DNA of 64,000 nucleotides. Origin: Candidatus Defluviilinea gracilis. GTDB taxonomy: Bacteria; Chloroflexota; Anaerolineae; Anaerolineales; Villigracilaceae. The stretch is taken from positions 62,001 to 126,000 of the forward strand of contig JADJWS010000002.1 of NCBI GenBank assembly GCA_016716235.1, read 5' to 3'. The notes under the pieces are model-generated. The model had not been told where the DNA came from. It did no database searches and was given only the letters and a program-made list of their open reading frames with translations. Positions 57,012 through 64,000 of the stretch are shown here, piece by piece (the stretch's first letter is position 1; every line of letters starts with the position of its first letter). Both the position numbers and the translations under genes were made by a program.

Positions 57012-58142
57012 ATGCTCACCATCGAACAAGTGGATACAAACAACAAACGGCAAGTAAAACGTTTCGTGGAGTTTTATTACGACCTCTACCGCGATTGCAA
57101 ACAATGGGTGCCGCCTCTTTTTCTCGACGCCTACCTGCCTCTCAATCGCAAGAAACATCCCTTCTTCAGCCACTCCGAAGCGGATTTCTTCCTCGCCGTT
57201 CGCGACGGCGAAGTGGTGGGACGAATCTGCGCCGCGAATAACAAGCCCTTCAACGACTATCACAAGACGAAGAAAGCGCACTTCTACGCCTTCGATTCCA
57301 TTGACGACCTTGAGGTTGCCCGCGCCCTCTTCGACTCGGTCCGCGCCTGGGCAAAAGAGCGCGGACTCGACACGCTGATCGGTCCAAAGGGACTCTCTCC
57401 GTTCGACGGCTATGGGATTCAGATCGAAGGCTTCGAGCATCGCCAGATGATGACGATGATGAATTACAACTACGATTACTATCCCAAACTGATGGAATCT
57501 CTCGGCTTCGAAAAAGAAGTGGATTTTGTTTCGTGCTACCTGCCCGCTCACCAGTTCAAAATTCCCGAACGAGTCGAAAGCATCGCCAAACGCGTGATCG
57601 AACGCGGCGCGTTGACAGTTAAAAAGTTCAAGAGCAAGCGCGAGTTGATCAAATGGGCGCCGCGCATCGGCGAAGCATATAACAAGGCGTTCATCCACAA
57701 CTGGGAGTATTATCCGTTCTCGCCCGGCGACATCCAATACGCGGTGGATAACATTTTCCTCGTCGCTGATCCGCGCCTCATCAAAGTTATTTTGGATGGC
57801 GAAAAGATCGTCGGCTTCCTCTTCGCCTTCCCCGATGTCTCCGCCGCGTTTCAACGCGCGAAGGGAAAACTCTTCCCGTTCGGCATCTTCGACCTTCTGC
57901 TCGAAATGAAACGCACGAAAACGGTCTCAGGCAACGGCATGGGCATCCTGCCGGAATATCAGGGACGAGGCGGAAATGCTTTGCTGTATTACGAAATGGG
58001 GAAAACAGTCTTGGGCTTCAACCAGTTCGAAAACGTCGAAATGACTCAGGTGGCTGAAACCACCGAACAAATGCGCGCCGATTTGAAGAACTTGAATGGG
58101 GTGGAGTACAAAAATCACCGGGTCTATCGCAAGGCGATTTGA
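57012..58142 (+). CDS. GNAT-like protein of unknown substrate
   Basis: 376 residues. Two regions resemble acetyltransferase folds: ADFFLAVRDGEVVGRICA near 60-75 and KIVGFLFAFPDVS...GNGMGILPEYQGRGGNALL near 265-330. GRGGNA is the probable acetyl-CoA loop. The long middle region has many aromatic residues (MNYNYDYYPKLMESLGFEK). Typical of large uncharacterised bacterial acyltransferase-like proteins. ATG at 57012 is the only convincing start. No neighbour indicates a pathway. Confidence 0.65.
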   Translation: MLTIEQVDTNNKRQVKRFVEFYYDLYRDCKQWVPPLFLDAYLPLNRKKHPFFSHSEADFFLAVRDGEVVGRICAANNKPFNDYHKTKKAHFYAFDSIDDLEVARALFDSVRAWAKERGLDTLIGPKGLSPFDGYGIQIEGFEHRQMMTMMNYNYDYYPKLMESLGFEKEVDFVSCYLPAHQFKIPERVESIAKRVIERGALTVKKFKSKRELIKWAPRIGEAYNKAFIHNWEYYPFSPGDIQYAVDNIFLVADPRLIKVILDGEKIVGFLFAFPDVSAAFQRAKGKLFPFGIFDLLLEMKRTKTVSGNGMGILPEYQGRGGNALLYYEMGKTVLGFNQFENVEMTQVAETTEQMRADLKNLNGVEYKNHRVYRKAI

Positions 58143-58143
58143 G

Positions 58144-60417
58144 TTACCCCAGTTGCAATTTCACTTCATTCCCCATCACAACTGTTTTTTCGCCGCTATC
58201 GAAAACGCCTAGAGGCAGGATCACGTGGAATTGACTGCCGGGGAAATTTTCCTCATCGTAGCCTTTGCTCTCCACCCAGATGCGCCCGCCATGCGCCTCG
58301 ACAATGCCTTTGGATAATGCCAATCCCAGCCCGGCGCCGCTCCCTTTGAAGCGCGACTTGCTCGTGGAATGTTTGAGCAGTTCGCCGGGTTGATAAAACT
58401 TGCTGAAAATGATCTCGCGCGAATCGGGATCTACGCCCACGCCGGTGTCGCTGACCACGATCTCGAGTCCGCCGTTGGGCATGTCTGCCGTACTGGGGGA
58501 GATTTGCCGCGCCTCGATGTTGATCTTCCCTTGATCTGGCGTGAATTTGATGGCATTAGTCAGCAGGTGCTGAAAAAGCTTGAGCAGAAGGTTTGGGTCT
58601 GCCTTGACCATGGGCAGGTTGGGAATGTCCAGTGTCAGTGTTTGTTCGCGTTCCTTGAGCGATTTTTCGGAGCCGTTCACCACGTTGCGGATCAAATCGC
58701 CGGTATCCACCGAAGTGAGGTGGAGTTGCAGAGTGCGCGAGTCGATTTGCGCGATATCGAACATCGAGTCCATGATCTCGTGCAGGCGTTTCGTGCCTTT
58801 GGAAATATTTTTCAACATGGAATGGCTGGGCAAAGGCAGGGAGGTATCTTCGAGCAGCATTTCGGTGTAGCCGATGATCGTTGTCAGCGGGGTGCGGAGT
58901 TCGTGCGAGGCGATGCTGATGAAATCGGATTTGGTCTGGTCGAGGCGCTCGAGGTCGCGGTTGGCTTTATCGAGGTTGCGATATGCCTGCCGCAGTTCGG
59001 TGTTGACCACCACCAGGTTATCGACGAGACGGGCGTTTTCGAGCGCCACCGCCGTCTGGTTCGATAACGCCGAAAGGGTGACGAGGTCTTCTTCCGTATA
59101 GCGCGTGCCGCTGATCTTTGCGCCGAGGGCAAACAGCCCGATCCACTCGCGCTTGGAAAAGATCGGGAGATACACCTCCGCTTCGAGATGATTGAACCAT
59201 TCCCGCTCGGGCTGAGAAACCGACCGAAAAGCCGGGAGCAGGTCCAAGTCGTATTGAAGAAGCGGGCGGCCCTCCACCACGAGGTATTTCGTCACCGGGT
59301 GTTCGCTTCCCAGTGTGGTGATCCGAATCTGCCGCTCGCCCTTGTTGCGGACGGCTCGCAGGCGGTAATTCTTCTCGCCGTTCGGCGTGATATCGGGATC
59401 TACAAGAAAGAGGAAGCCGCGCGAAATGTCCATCGCCTCGATGATGAGCCCCACGGCGACATTGGCGAGCCTCTGCATATCGAGGATGTTGCTGATCTGT
59501 TCGCTGTAGGCGTGGAGCGTGCGGCTGGCGTCGTATTCCTGCAAGTTGAACCAGTTGTTGACGAGCCGCCGCACGCTGGTCAGCAACGGGGTGAAGATCA
59601 ACGCCAACACAAGCGCGATCCCCGCGCCGACGACGAGCGGGTTGTAATTCGGCAGAGCATTGAACACCGATTGCGAGGCAGTCGCGCCAGCGACATAAAA
59701 GATCAGGATCACCAACGTGGTGATAACGTACGTAAGCACCCGCCGCGCAACATTCCGCAAGTCTGGCGGATCGTGGGTAACAATGATGAGCGCGCCGAGC
59801 ATAGCCGCGCACAAACGCGCCGGGTTGCCGGGTATGGGCATCCCGAAAAACAGCAAACCATCGTTGAGCGCAATCAGCAGAAACGCCGGCGTCCAGTAAT
59901 TCAGGCGGTTGCGGAGCAGGGGCTGGCGCGAGCGGTCATGCGCAATACGCACAACCACAAAAGCCCCAGCAGTAAATACCAACCAGCCATACCCTGCCCA
60001 GATCGACGCGAGCCGGTCGAAGGTGACAACGAGCGCGCCGTTCGTCCAAACCACTTCGCCGAAACGGAACAGGTTGAAGAGGATGGCAAAAAAGCCAAGC
60101 AGCCAGACGCCTCCCACGATCAGCCAGTTGCGAGAATTCCGTCGCACAAAATACAGGATGGCGATCAGGGCAATGAAGGAAAGGATGAATGCGCCGAACG
60201 CCTGCAGGTCGATTGCGCTCCGTTCGCCGAGCGCCAATTGCCCCCCGCGTATCAGTCCCTCTACAACGGTCAGGAGCAGGTTGATGATAACGTATACCGA
60301 AAAGAATACGGCGGCGGTCTCTTGCCCGGCGCGCTTGCGTAACAACAACGAAAGCACAGGCAGGTGCAATGCCGCTGCGATCATCAATAAGACCATCTCG
60401 AAAATTTGGGGTGACAT
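58144..60417 (-). CDS. Large membrane histidine kinase with a GAF domain
   Basis: 757 residues. The first about 290 residues contain eight or nine membrane segments, similar to other 7TM-type sensor regions. Residues 310-480 form a GAF domain (FLFLVDPD...ALSNQTAVALENARL). The phospho-acceptor box ASHELRTPLT is near residue 505 and the ATPase domain near 600-740 (NAIKFTPDQG, DTGVGVD, GLGLALSKG). It probably senses a membrane signal or small ligand. No response regulator gene is adjacent. It diverges from the GH13 gene across a 47-bp gap. Confidence 0.88.
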   Translation of the reverse strand: MSPQIFEMVLLMIAAALHLPVLSLLLRKRAGQETAAVFFSVYVIINLLLTVVEGLIRGGQLALGERSAIDLQAFGAFILSFIALIAILYFVRRNSRNWLIVGGVWLLGFFAILFNLFRFGEVVWTNGALVVTFDRLASIWAGYGWLVFTAGAFVVVRIAHDRSRQPLLRNRLNYWTPAFLLIALNDGLLFFGMPIPGNPARLCAAMLGALIIVTHDPPDLRNVARRVLTYVITTLVILIFYVAGATASQSVFNALPNYNPLVVGAGIALVLALIFTPLLTSVRRLVNNWFNLQEYDASRTLHAYSEQISNILDMQRLANVAVGLIIEAMDISRGFLFLVDPDITPNGEKNYRLRAVRNKGERQIRITTLGSEHPVTKYLVVEGRPLLQYDLDLLPAFRSVSQPEREWFNHLEAEVYLPIFSKREWIGLFALGAKISGTRYTEEDLVTLSALSNQTAVALENARLVDNLVVVNTELRQAYRNLDKANRDLERLDQTKSDFISIASHELRTPLTTIIGYTEMLLEDTSLPLPSHSMLKNISKGTKRLHEIMDSMFDIAQIDSRTLQLHLTSVDTGDLIRNVVNGSEKSLKEREQTLTLDIPNLPMVKADPNLLLKLFQHLLTNAIKFTPDQGKINIEARQISPSTADMPNGGLEIVVSDTGVGVDPDSREIIFSKFYQPGELLKHSTSKSRFKGSGAGLGLALSKGIVEAHGGRIWVESKGYDEENFPGSQFHVILPLGVFDSGEKTVVMGNEVKLQLG

Positions 60418-60464
60418 TGAGCAAAAGTATACTCGAAATCATTTTTCGAGGTTATCATTGCCCC

Positions 60465-63326
60465 ATGCGCCTAACAAAACTGTCGCGTGATCATTATCAT
60501 TTTTCATCGGATTTCTTCCGCGACGACGGCCGCGTCCACTTTGGGGATTTCTCCTCCGCGCGGAAGTTTGCGGCGCAGGCAACAGCGCTTCGTTCGGACC
60601 CTCTGCCTGCTTCAGACCTTTATGCTTTATCCCTCATTGACGAGGCTTTGCGCGCCCTCGTGAAGCGGTTCGCCCCTCCGCCGGTGATGAACACAGCGGT
60701 CAACTCTGCGAGCGAGCAAGTCGGTGAGGATTCAATTGACCGCACGCAAAAAAAATTCGTCGCAGAGTTTCCGCCTGAAAGCGTGTATCTCGGCGAGCAA
60801 CAAGTTGATGACTATCTCGCCAAACTCACGAACGGACGAGTCAAGTCGGTCGAAGAGTTGATCTACGTCTTCACGCACAACGCCAACCCGGCAGTGAGTC
60901 CCATGCTCGAACTCGTGGACGATGCTCCGCTTGAACCGACCGCTTACAAGAATCTGATCGCCGCGCTCGATTCGTTCTTTGCCCAAATTGTAAAAGATAA
61001 CGCGAATATTCCAGGCTCGACCGAATCGTTGTTTGAAATCCTGCGCGCGCCTGCCGAAGCCTTCCCTGATTCGCTTGAAGGGCAGTTGCAGTTCATCCTC
61101 GAAAAGTGGGGCGGACTACTCGGCGACGAGTTTGTCTCTCGTCTCTTGCGCGGCATGGACTTTTTACGCGAAGAGACTCTCCGTCATCACCTCGCTCACG
61201 GCGATTTCAAAGCGGATATCCCCGTCGCAACCTATTCGGGCGGCGACTATGCCGAATACGAAAGATACAGTCCCGACAAAGACTGGATGCCGCGATTAAT
61301 CCTCATCGCGAAAAATTCCTATGTGTGGCTCGAACAACTCTCGCGCAAGTATGGTCGCTGGATAAAAACTCTCGACCAAATCCCCGATGAAGAACTCGAC
61401 ATTCTCCGTGATCGCGGCTTCACGGGTTTGTGGCTCATCGGTCTGTGGGCACGGAGCCGCGCCAGTCAACGAATCAAACAACGCATGGGCGATGCGGACG
61501 CAGTCGCTTCGGCGTATTCACTTTATTCGTATGATATTGCCGAAGACCTCGGAGGCTGGGGAGCATTGGAGAATTTGCGAACTCGCGCGTGGCAGAGAGG
61601 TATTCGCCTGTCCGCCGATATGGTCCCCAATCACATGGGCATCGACTCGAAGTGGGTGAGCGAGCATCCCGATTGGTTCCTGTCGCTTCCGTATTCGCCA
61701 TATCCTTCGTATTCGTTCAAATCCGAAAATTTGTCCGACGATATTCGCGTGGGAATTTATCTCGAAGATCATTACTACAACAAGACCGATGCGGCGGTCG
61801 TCTTTCAACGCCGCGACCATTTTACGGGCGACGTGCGTTACATCTATCACGGCAACGACGGCACGTCCTTTCCGTGGAACGACACAGCGCAACTCGATTA
61901 CACCAAAGCCGAAGTGCGCGAGGCGATCATCCAAACCATTTTGCATGTGGCGCGCAATTTTCCCGTCATCCGTTTCGACGCGGCGATGACGTTGGCGAAG
62001 AAACACATTCAACGATTATGGTTCCCCGAACCCGGCTCAGGCGGCGCGATCCCCTCACGGGCAGAGCGAGGCATGACGAGGTCCGAATTTGACGCGTTGA
62101 TCCCGCAGGAGTTTTGGCGCGAGGTCGTGGACCGTGTCGCGGCGGAAGTCCCAGACACGCTACTCCTCGCCGAAGCGTTTTGGCTGCTCGAGGGATATTT
62201 CGTCCGCACGCTGGGGATGCACCGCGTGTACAACTCCGCGTTCATGCACATGCTGCGCGACGAAGACAACGCCAAATATCGCGCCGCGATCAAGAACACG
62301 CTGGAGTTCGACCCGCAAATTCTCAAGCGGTACGTCAACTTCATGAACAACCCCGATGAAAAAACCGCCATCGAACAATTCGGCGACGGCGATAAATATT
62401 TTGGGATCGCAACTGTGCTGTCCACGTTGCCTGGCTTGCCGATGTTCGGGCACGGACAGGTTGAAGGCTTCCGCGAAAAATATGGGATGGAGTTTCGCAA
62501 ACCGAAATGGGATGAGACACCGAATGACGCGCTCATCGCTGGTCACGATTGGAAGATCTTCCCGCTTCTTCACCGCCGCTATCTGTTCGCCGACGTGGAA
62601 AATTTCTTCCTCTTCGACCTCTTCACCGCCAGCGGTCACGTGGACGAAAATGTTTTTGCCTACTCAAACATATTTCAAGATGAACGCGGACTCGTCCTCT
62701 ATCACAACCGCTTCGCCGACACCAAAGGCTGGATCAAAACCTGCGCCGCCTATCTCGATAAGTCTACTGGCGACTTGCGCCAAAAATCTTTAGCCGAAGC
62801 GCTGGGACTTCCATTCGAAGGCTACGTTATTTTCAAAGATTACGTTACACACTTGGAATACATCCGCTCATGTGAAGAACTTTGGAGCAAGGGACTGTAC
62901 GTTGAACTGCACGCGTACCAGCATCACGTGTTTATGGATTTTCAGTTCGTGGAAAGTGGCGAGTGGAAAGTGATTTGCGACGCGTTGAATGGCGCGGGCG
63001 TGGAGTCTATGTCCGCGAAGTGGGAGGAGATGTTTGGCGTGAAGGATGAAGGTGGAAGGATGAAGGATGAAGAAAGAGGAAAGAAGAAAGAATCCGCGAA
63101 GGTGAAGAAACCGAGGAAGAAAGTAGAGAATGGAAAGAAGGCGAAAGCTAGTAAGACTAAATCCGCCGCGAAAAAGTTAGTGAAGAAAAAGGCGGTTGTC
63201 AAGAAGAAGCTTGTGGCGAAGAAGGCTATGGCGAAGAAATCTTCTGCGAAGGCGAGTAAGTCAACGCCGAAATCAGTGAAACAGGTTCTGAAGAAAGCAG
63301 TGAAGAAAAAATCAAAGAGTAAATAA
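60465..63326 (+). CDS. GH13-type glycoside hydrolase with a lysine-rich histone-like tail
   Basis: 953 residues from ATG at 60465. The TIM-barrel part shows GH13 region I DMVPNH, region II IRFDAAMTL (nucleophile Asp505) and region III LLLAEAFW (acid Glu570); region IV reads FMNNPDEKT where FxxxxHD is usual, so His is missing. The N-terminal 280 residues are helical and unlike typical amylases. From residue about 850 the chain is repeat-rich (KDEGGRMKDEERGKKKE) and then almost only Lys, Ala, Ser, Thr, like histone H1. It may act on alpha-glucan while binding a polyanion. No signal peptide, so it is cytoplasmic. Confidence 0.8.
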   Translation: MRLTKLSRDHYHFSSDFFRDDGRVHFGDFSSARKFAAQATALRSDPLPASDLYALSLIDEALRALVKRFAPPPVMNTAVNSASEQVGEDSIDRTQKKFVAEFPPESVYLGEQQVDDYLAKLTNGRVKSVEELIYVFTHNANPAVSPMLELVDDAPLEPTAYKNLIAALDSFFAQIVKDNANIPGSTESLFEILRAPAEAFPDSLEGQLQFILEKWGGLLGDEFVSRLLRGMDFLREETLRHHLAHGDFKADIPVATYSGGDYAEYERYSPDKDWMPRLILIAKNSYVWLEQLSRKYGRWIKTLDQIPDEELDILRDRGFTGLWLIGLWARSRASQRIKQRMGDADAVASAYSLYSYDIAEDLGGWGALENLRTRAWQRGIRLSADMVPNHMGIDSKWVSEHPDWFLSLPYSPYPSYSFKSENLSDDIRVGIYLEDHYYNKTDAAVVFQRRDHFTGDVRYIYHGNDGTSFPWNDTAQLDYTKAEVREAIIQTILHVARNFPVIRFDAAMTLAKKHIQRLWFPEPGSGGAIPSRAERGMTRSEFDALIPQEFWREVVDRVAAEVPDTLLLAEAFWLLEGYFVRTLGMHRVYNSAFMHMLRDEDNAKYRAAIKNTLEFDPQILKRYVNFMNNPDEKTAIEQFGDGDKYFGIATVLSTLPGLPMFGHGQVEGFREKYGMEFRKPKWDETPNDALIAGHDWKIFPLLHRRYLFADVENFFLFDLFTASGHVDENVFAYSNIFQDERGLVLYHNRFADTKGWIKTCAAYLDKSTGDLRQKSLAEALGLPFEGYVIFKDYVTHLEYIRSCEELWSKGLYVELHAYQHHVFMDFQFVESGEWKVICDALNGAGVESMSAKWEEMFGVKDEGGRMKDEERGKKKESAKVKKPRKKVENGKKAKASKTKSAAKKLVKKKAVVKKKLVAKKAMAKKSSAKASKSTPKSVKQVLKKAVKKKSKSK

Positions 63327-63335
63327 CTCTGCGTG

Positions 63336-63683
63336 TTACAGCGGCAGAAATACAACTTGATTTTTCAAATCTTCCGTTTCCCCACTTTTGGCGATAATTT
63401 CAAGGTCATGGATACAAAGTCCTATCGTCACCCTCAATTGATGCCCATAAATCACGCCTGAAAATTCAATCCCCTCCCGTTGACATTTCGCCGCCTCTGT
63501 TAGCAAGTCGTCGTCTTGTGTGAATAAGACCCGCCCCAATTCGTTTACTCGTTTCAGTAATTCATCATCGTCGAGTTGGTCGGCGCCATCCTCATGCGCC
63601 GTAACCACATCTACGCCCCGCAAACGCAAACCAACCGTGATCGCTATTGGAACATGGTGATCCATGTATAGCGACACAGTCAT
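63336..63683 (-). CDS. DUF5615 PIN-like protein (toxin-type)
   Basis: 115 residues. The start SLYMDHHVPIAITVGLRLRGVDVVTAHEDG and LGRVLFTQDDDLL fit the PIN-like DUF5615 family, whose members are putative ribonucleases. Acidic residues near 8, 30 and 57 could bind metal. It shares one base with the upstream DUF433 gene (TAATG), forming a likely toxin-antitoxin pair. Whether it is toxic here is not shown. Confidence 0.8.
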   Translation of the reverse strand: MTVSLYMDHHVPIAITVGLRLRGVDVVTAHEDGADQLDDDELLKRVNELGRVLFTQDDDLLTEAAKCQREGIEFSGVIYGHQLRVTIGLCIHDLEIIAKSGETEDLKNQVVFLPL

Positions 63684-63994
63684 TAGATCAGCCCTTTGTC
63701 CTTCAGTCGTTTAATTAATGGCGAGGCGGGAGTTGATTTCTGAACTTTGTCAACTTTTTCGATTCGCTTTTCAATGTCGCCATCCAATTCGTCGCGATGA
63801 TCCCAATAATACGCGAGCGCGGAATAGATCTGCCCCAGCGTCAATTGCGGGAACTGGATGTGCAATTCCTCCGCGCTCCAGCCATATGCTGCCTGCGCAA
63901 GGACGAGTTCCACCACCTTCATTGTTGTCCCTGAAATGAGAGGCACACGTGAGTCGCTCAAAACTACATGCTCGTAACGGGTTTCTGCTAACAT
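63683..63994 (-). CDS. DUF433 family protein (antitoxin-type)
   Basis: 103 residues. The helix-turn-helix-like pattern ISGTTMKVVELVLAQAAYGWSAEELHIQFPQLTLGQIYSALAYY is typical of DUF433, which usually precedes a PIN-like DUF5615 gene. It would bind DNA and neutralise the downstream protein. The start at 63994 is 6 bp from the window end, so any upstream regulatory site is outside. ATG gives MLAETRYEHVV, a normal length for the family. Confidence 0.82.
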   Translation of the reverse strand: MLAETRYEHVVLSDSRVPLISGTTMKVVELVLAQAAYGWSAEELHIQFPQLTLGQIYSALAYYWDHRDELDGDIEKRIEKVDKVQKSTPASPLIKRLKDKGLI

Positions 63995-64000
63995 GGCTAA

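Noticed and set aside
1..64000. CRISPR arrays, tRNA, rRNA or riboswitches
   Set aside because: No regularly spaced direct repeats, no cloverleaf with T-arm consensus, and no rRNA or known riboswitch motif was seen by eye. A covariance search would be decisive.

Overview
The window looks like a chromosomal segment of a free-living, mostly heterotrophic bacterium. I infer Chloroflexota (Anaerolineae-like) from moderately high GC, many single-gene neighbourhoods, tandem M29 aminopeptidases, Chloroflexota-style RsmD and GH13 proteins, and a dense set of dispersed palindromic repeats. No rRNA, tRNA or CRISPR array was seen. Three frameshifts at homopolymers and a run of 24 G suggest a draft or metagenome assembly.

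Layout. 1-3.5 kb: catabolic genes (HyuB C-terminus, amino-acid-oxidase-like flavoenzyme, SDR). 3.5-11.2 kb: polysaccharide cluster (two GT4, O-antigen ligase/polymerase, GT2, a nucleotidyltransferase-like protein, a B12-binding radical SAM protein). 11.3-14.5 kb: SDR, membrane proteins, and a REP-associated transposase (RAYT) with its own palindromes. 14.5-22.2 kb: a minus-strand acyl-CoA carboxylase cluster (CoA-ester lyase, MaoC hydratase, biotin carrier, biotin carboxylase, carboxyltransferase), probably branched-chain acyl-CoA degradation, with unrelated membrane and lipoprotein genes inserted. 22.4-28.1 kb: esterase lipoprotein, two-component system, cysteine desulfurase-rhodanese fusion, quinone-reductase-like enzyme. 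28.2-32.8 kb: an island of small co-oriented accessory genes plus an AT-rich lipoprotein. 33-40.5 kb: Nudix hydrolase, cNMP-domain histidine kinase, DUF1295, rsmD, a GT39 glycosyltransferase, GNAT, a BchI-like ATPase and a thioesterase. 40.6-43.4 kb: an NRPS-like A-T-TE enzyme. 43.5-47.5 kb: a surface/sugar operon (GtrA, UXS-like, G5/propeller lipoprotein). 47.6-50.4 kb: scpB, an NlpC/P60 hydrolase and a dipeptide epimerase. 50.6-55.6 kb: a second RAYT with a different palindrome, a PNPOx-like protein, and two M29 aminopeptidases separated by a 102-bp tandem repeat. 55.7-56.9 kb: an IS110-family element. 57-64 kb: GNAT-like protein, large membrane histidine kinase, GH13 protein with a histone-like tail, and a DUF433/DUF5615 pair.

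Main discovery candidate. The IS110 element (55654-56898) sits exactly inside a dispersed repeat (GTCATTCT-GA-GCGGAGCG). Its non-coding left end folds into a roughly 172-nt two-loop RNA. One loop carries 7-nt segments matching both sides of the target repeat; the other carries segments matching both ends of the element. All four guide segments expected of a bridge RNA can be assigned, implying an RNA-guided recombinase aimed at the genome's own repeats.

Second theme. Short palindromic repeats lie between genes and also inside genes in frame, adding odd peptides to a biotin carboxylase, a carboxyltransferase, a GT39, a nucleotidyltransferase and a radical SAM protein. They also shift the apparent starts and ends of several others. 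Two RAYT genes, each bordered by its own palindrome type, are candidate drivers for two of these families. A separate multi-hairpin element of about 110 nt occurs twice, 7 kb apart.
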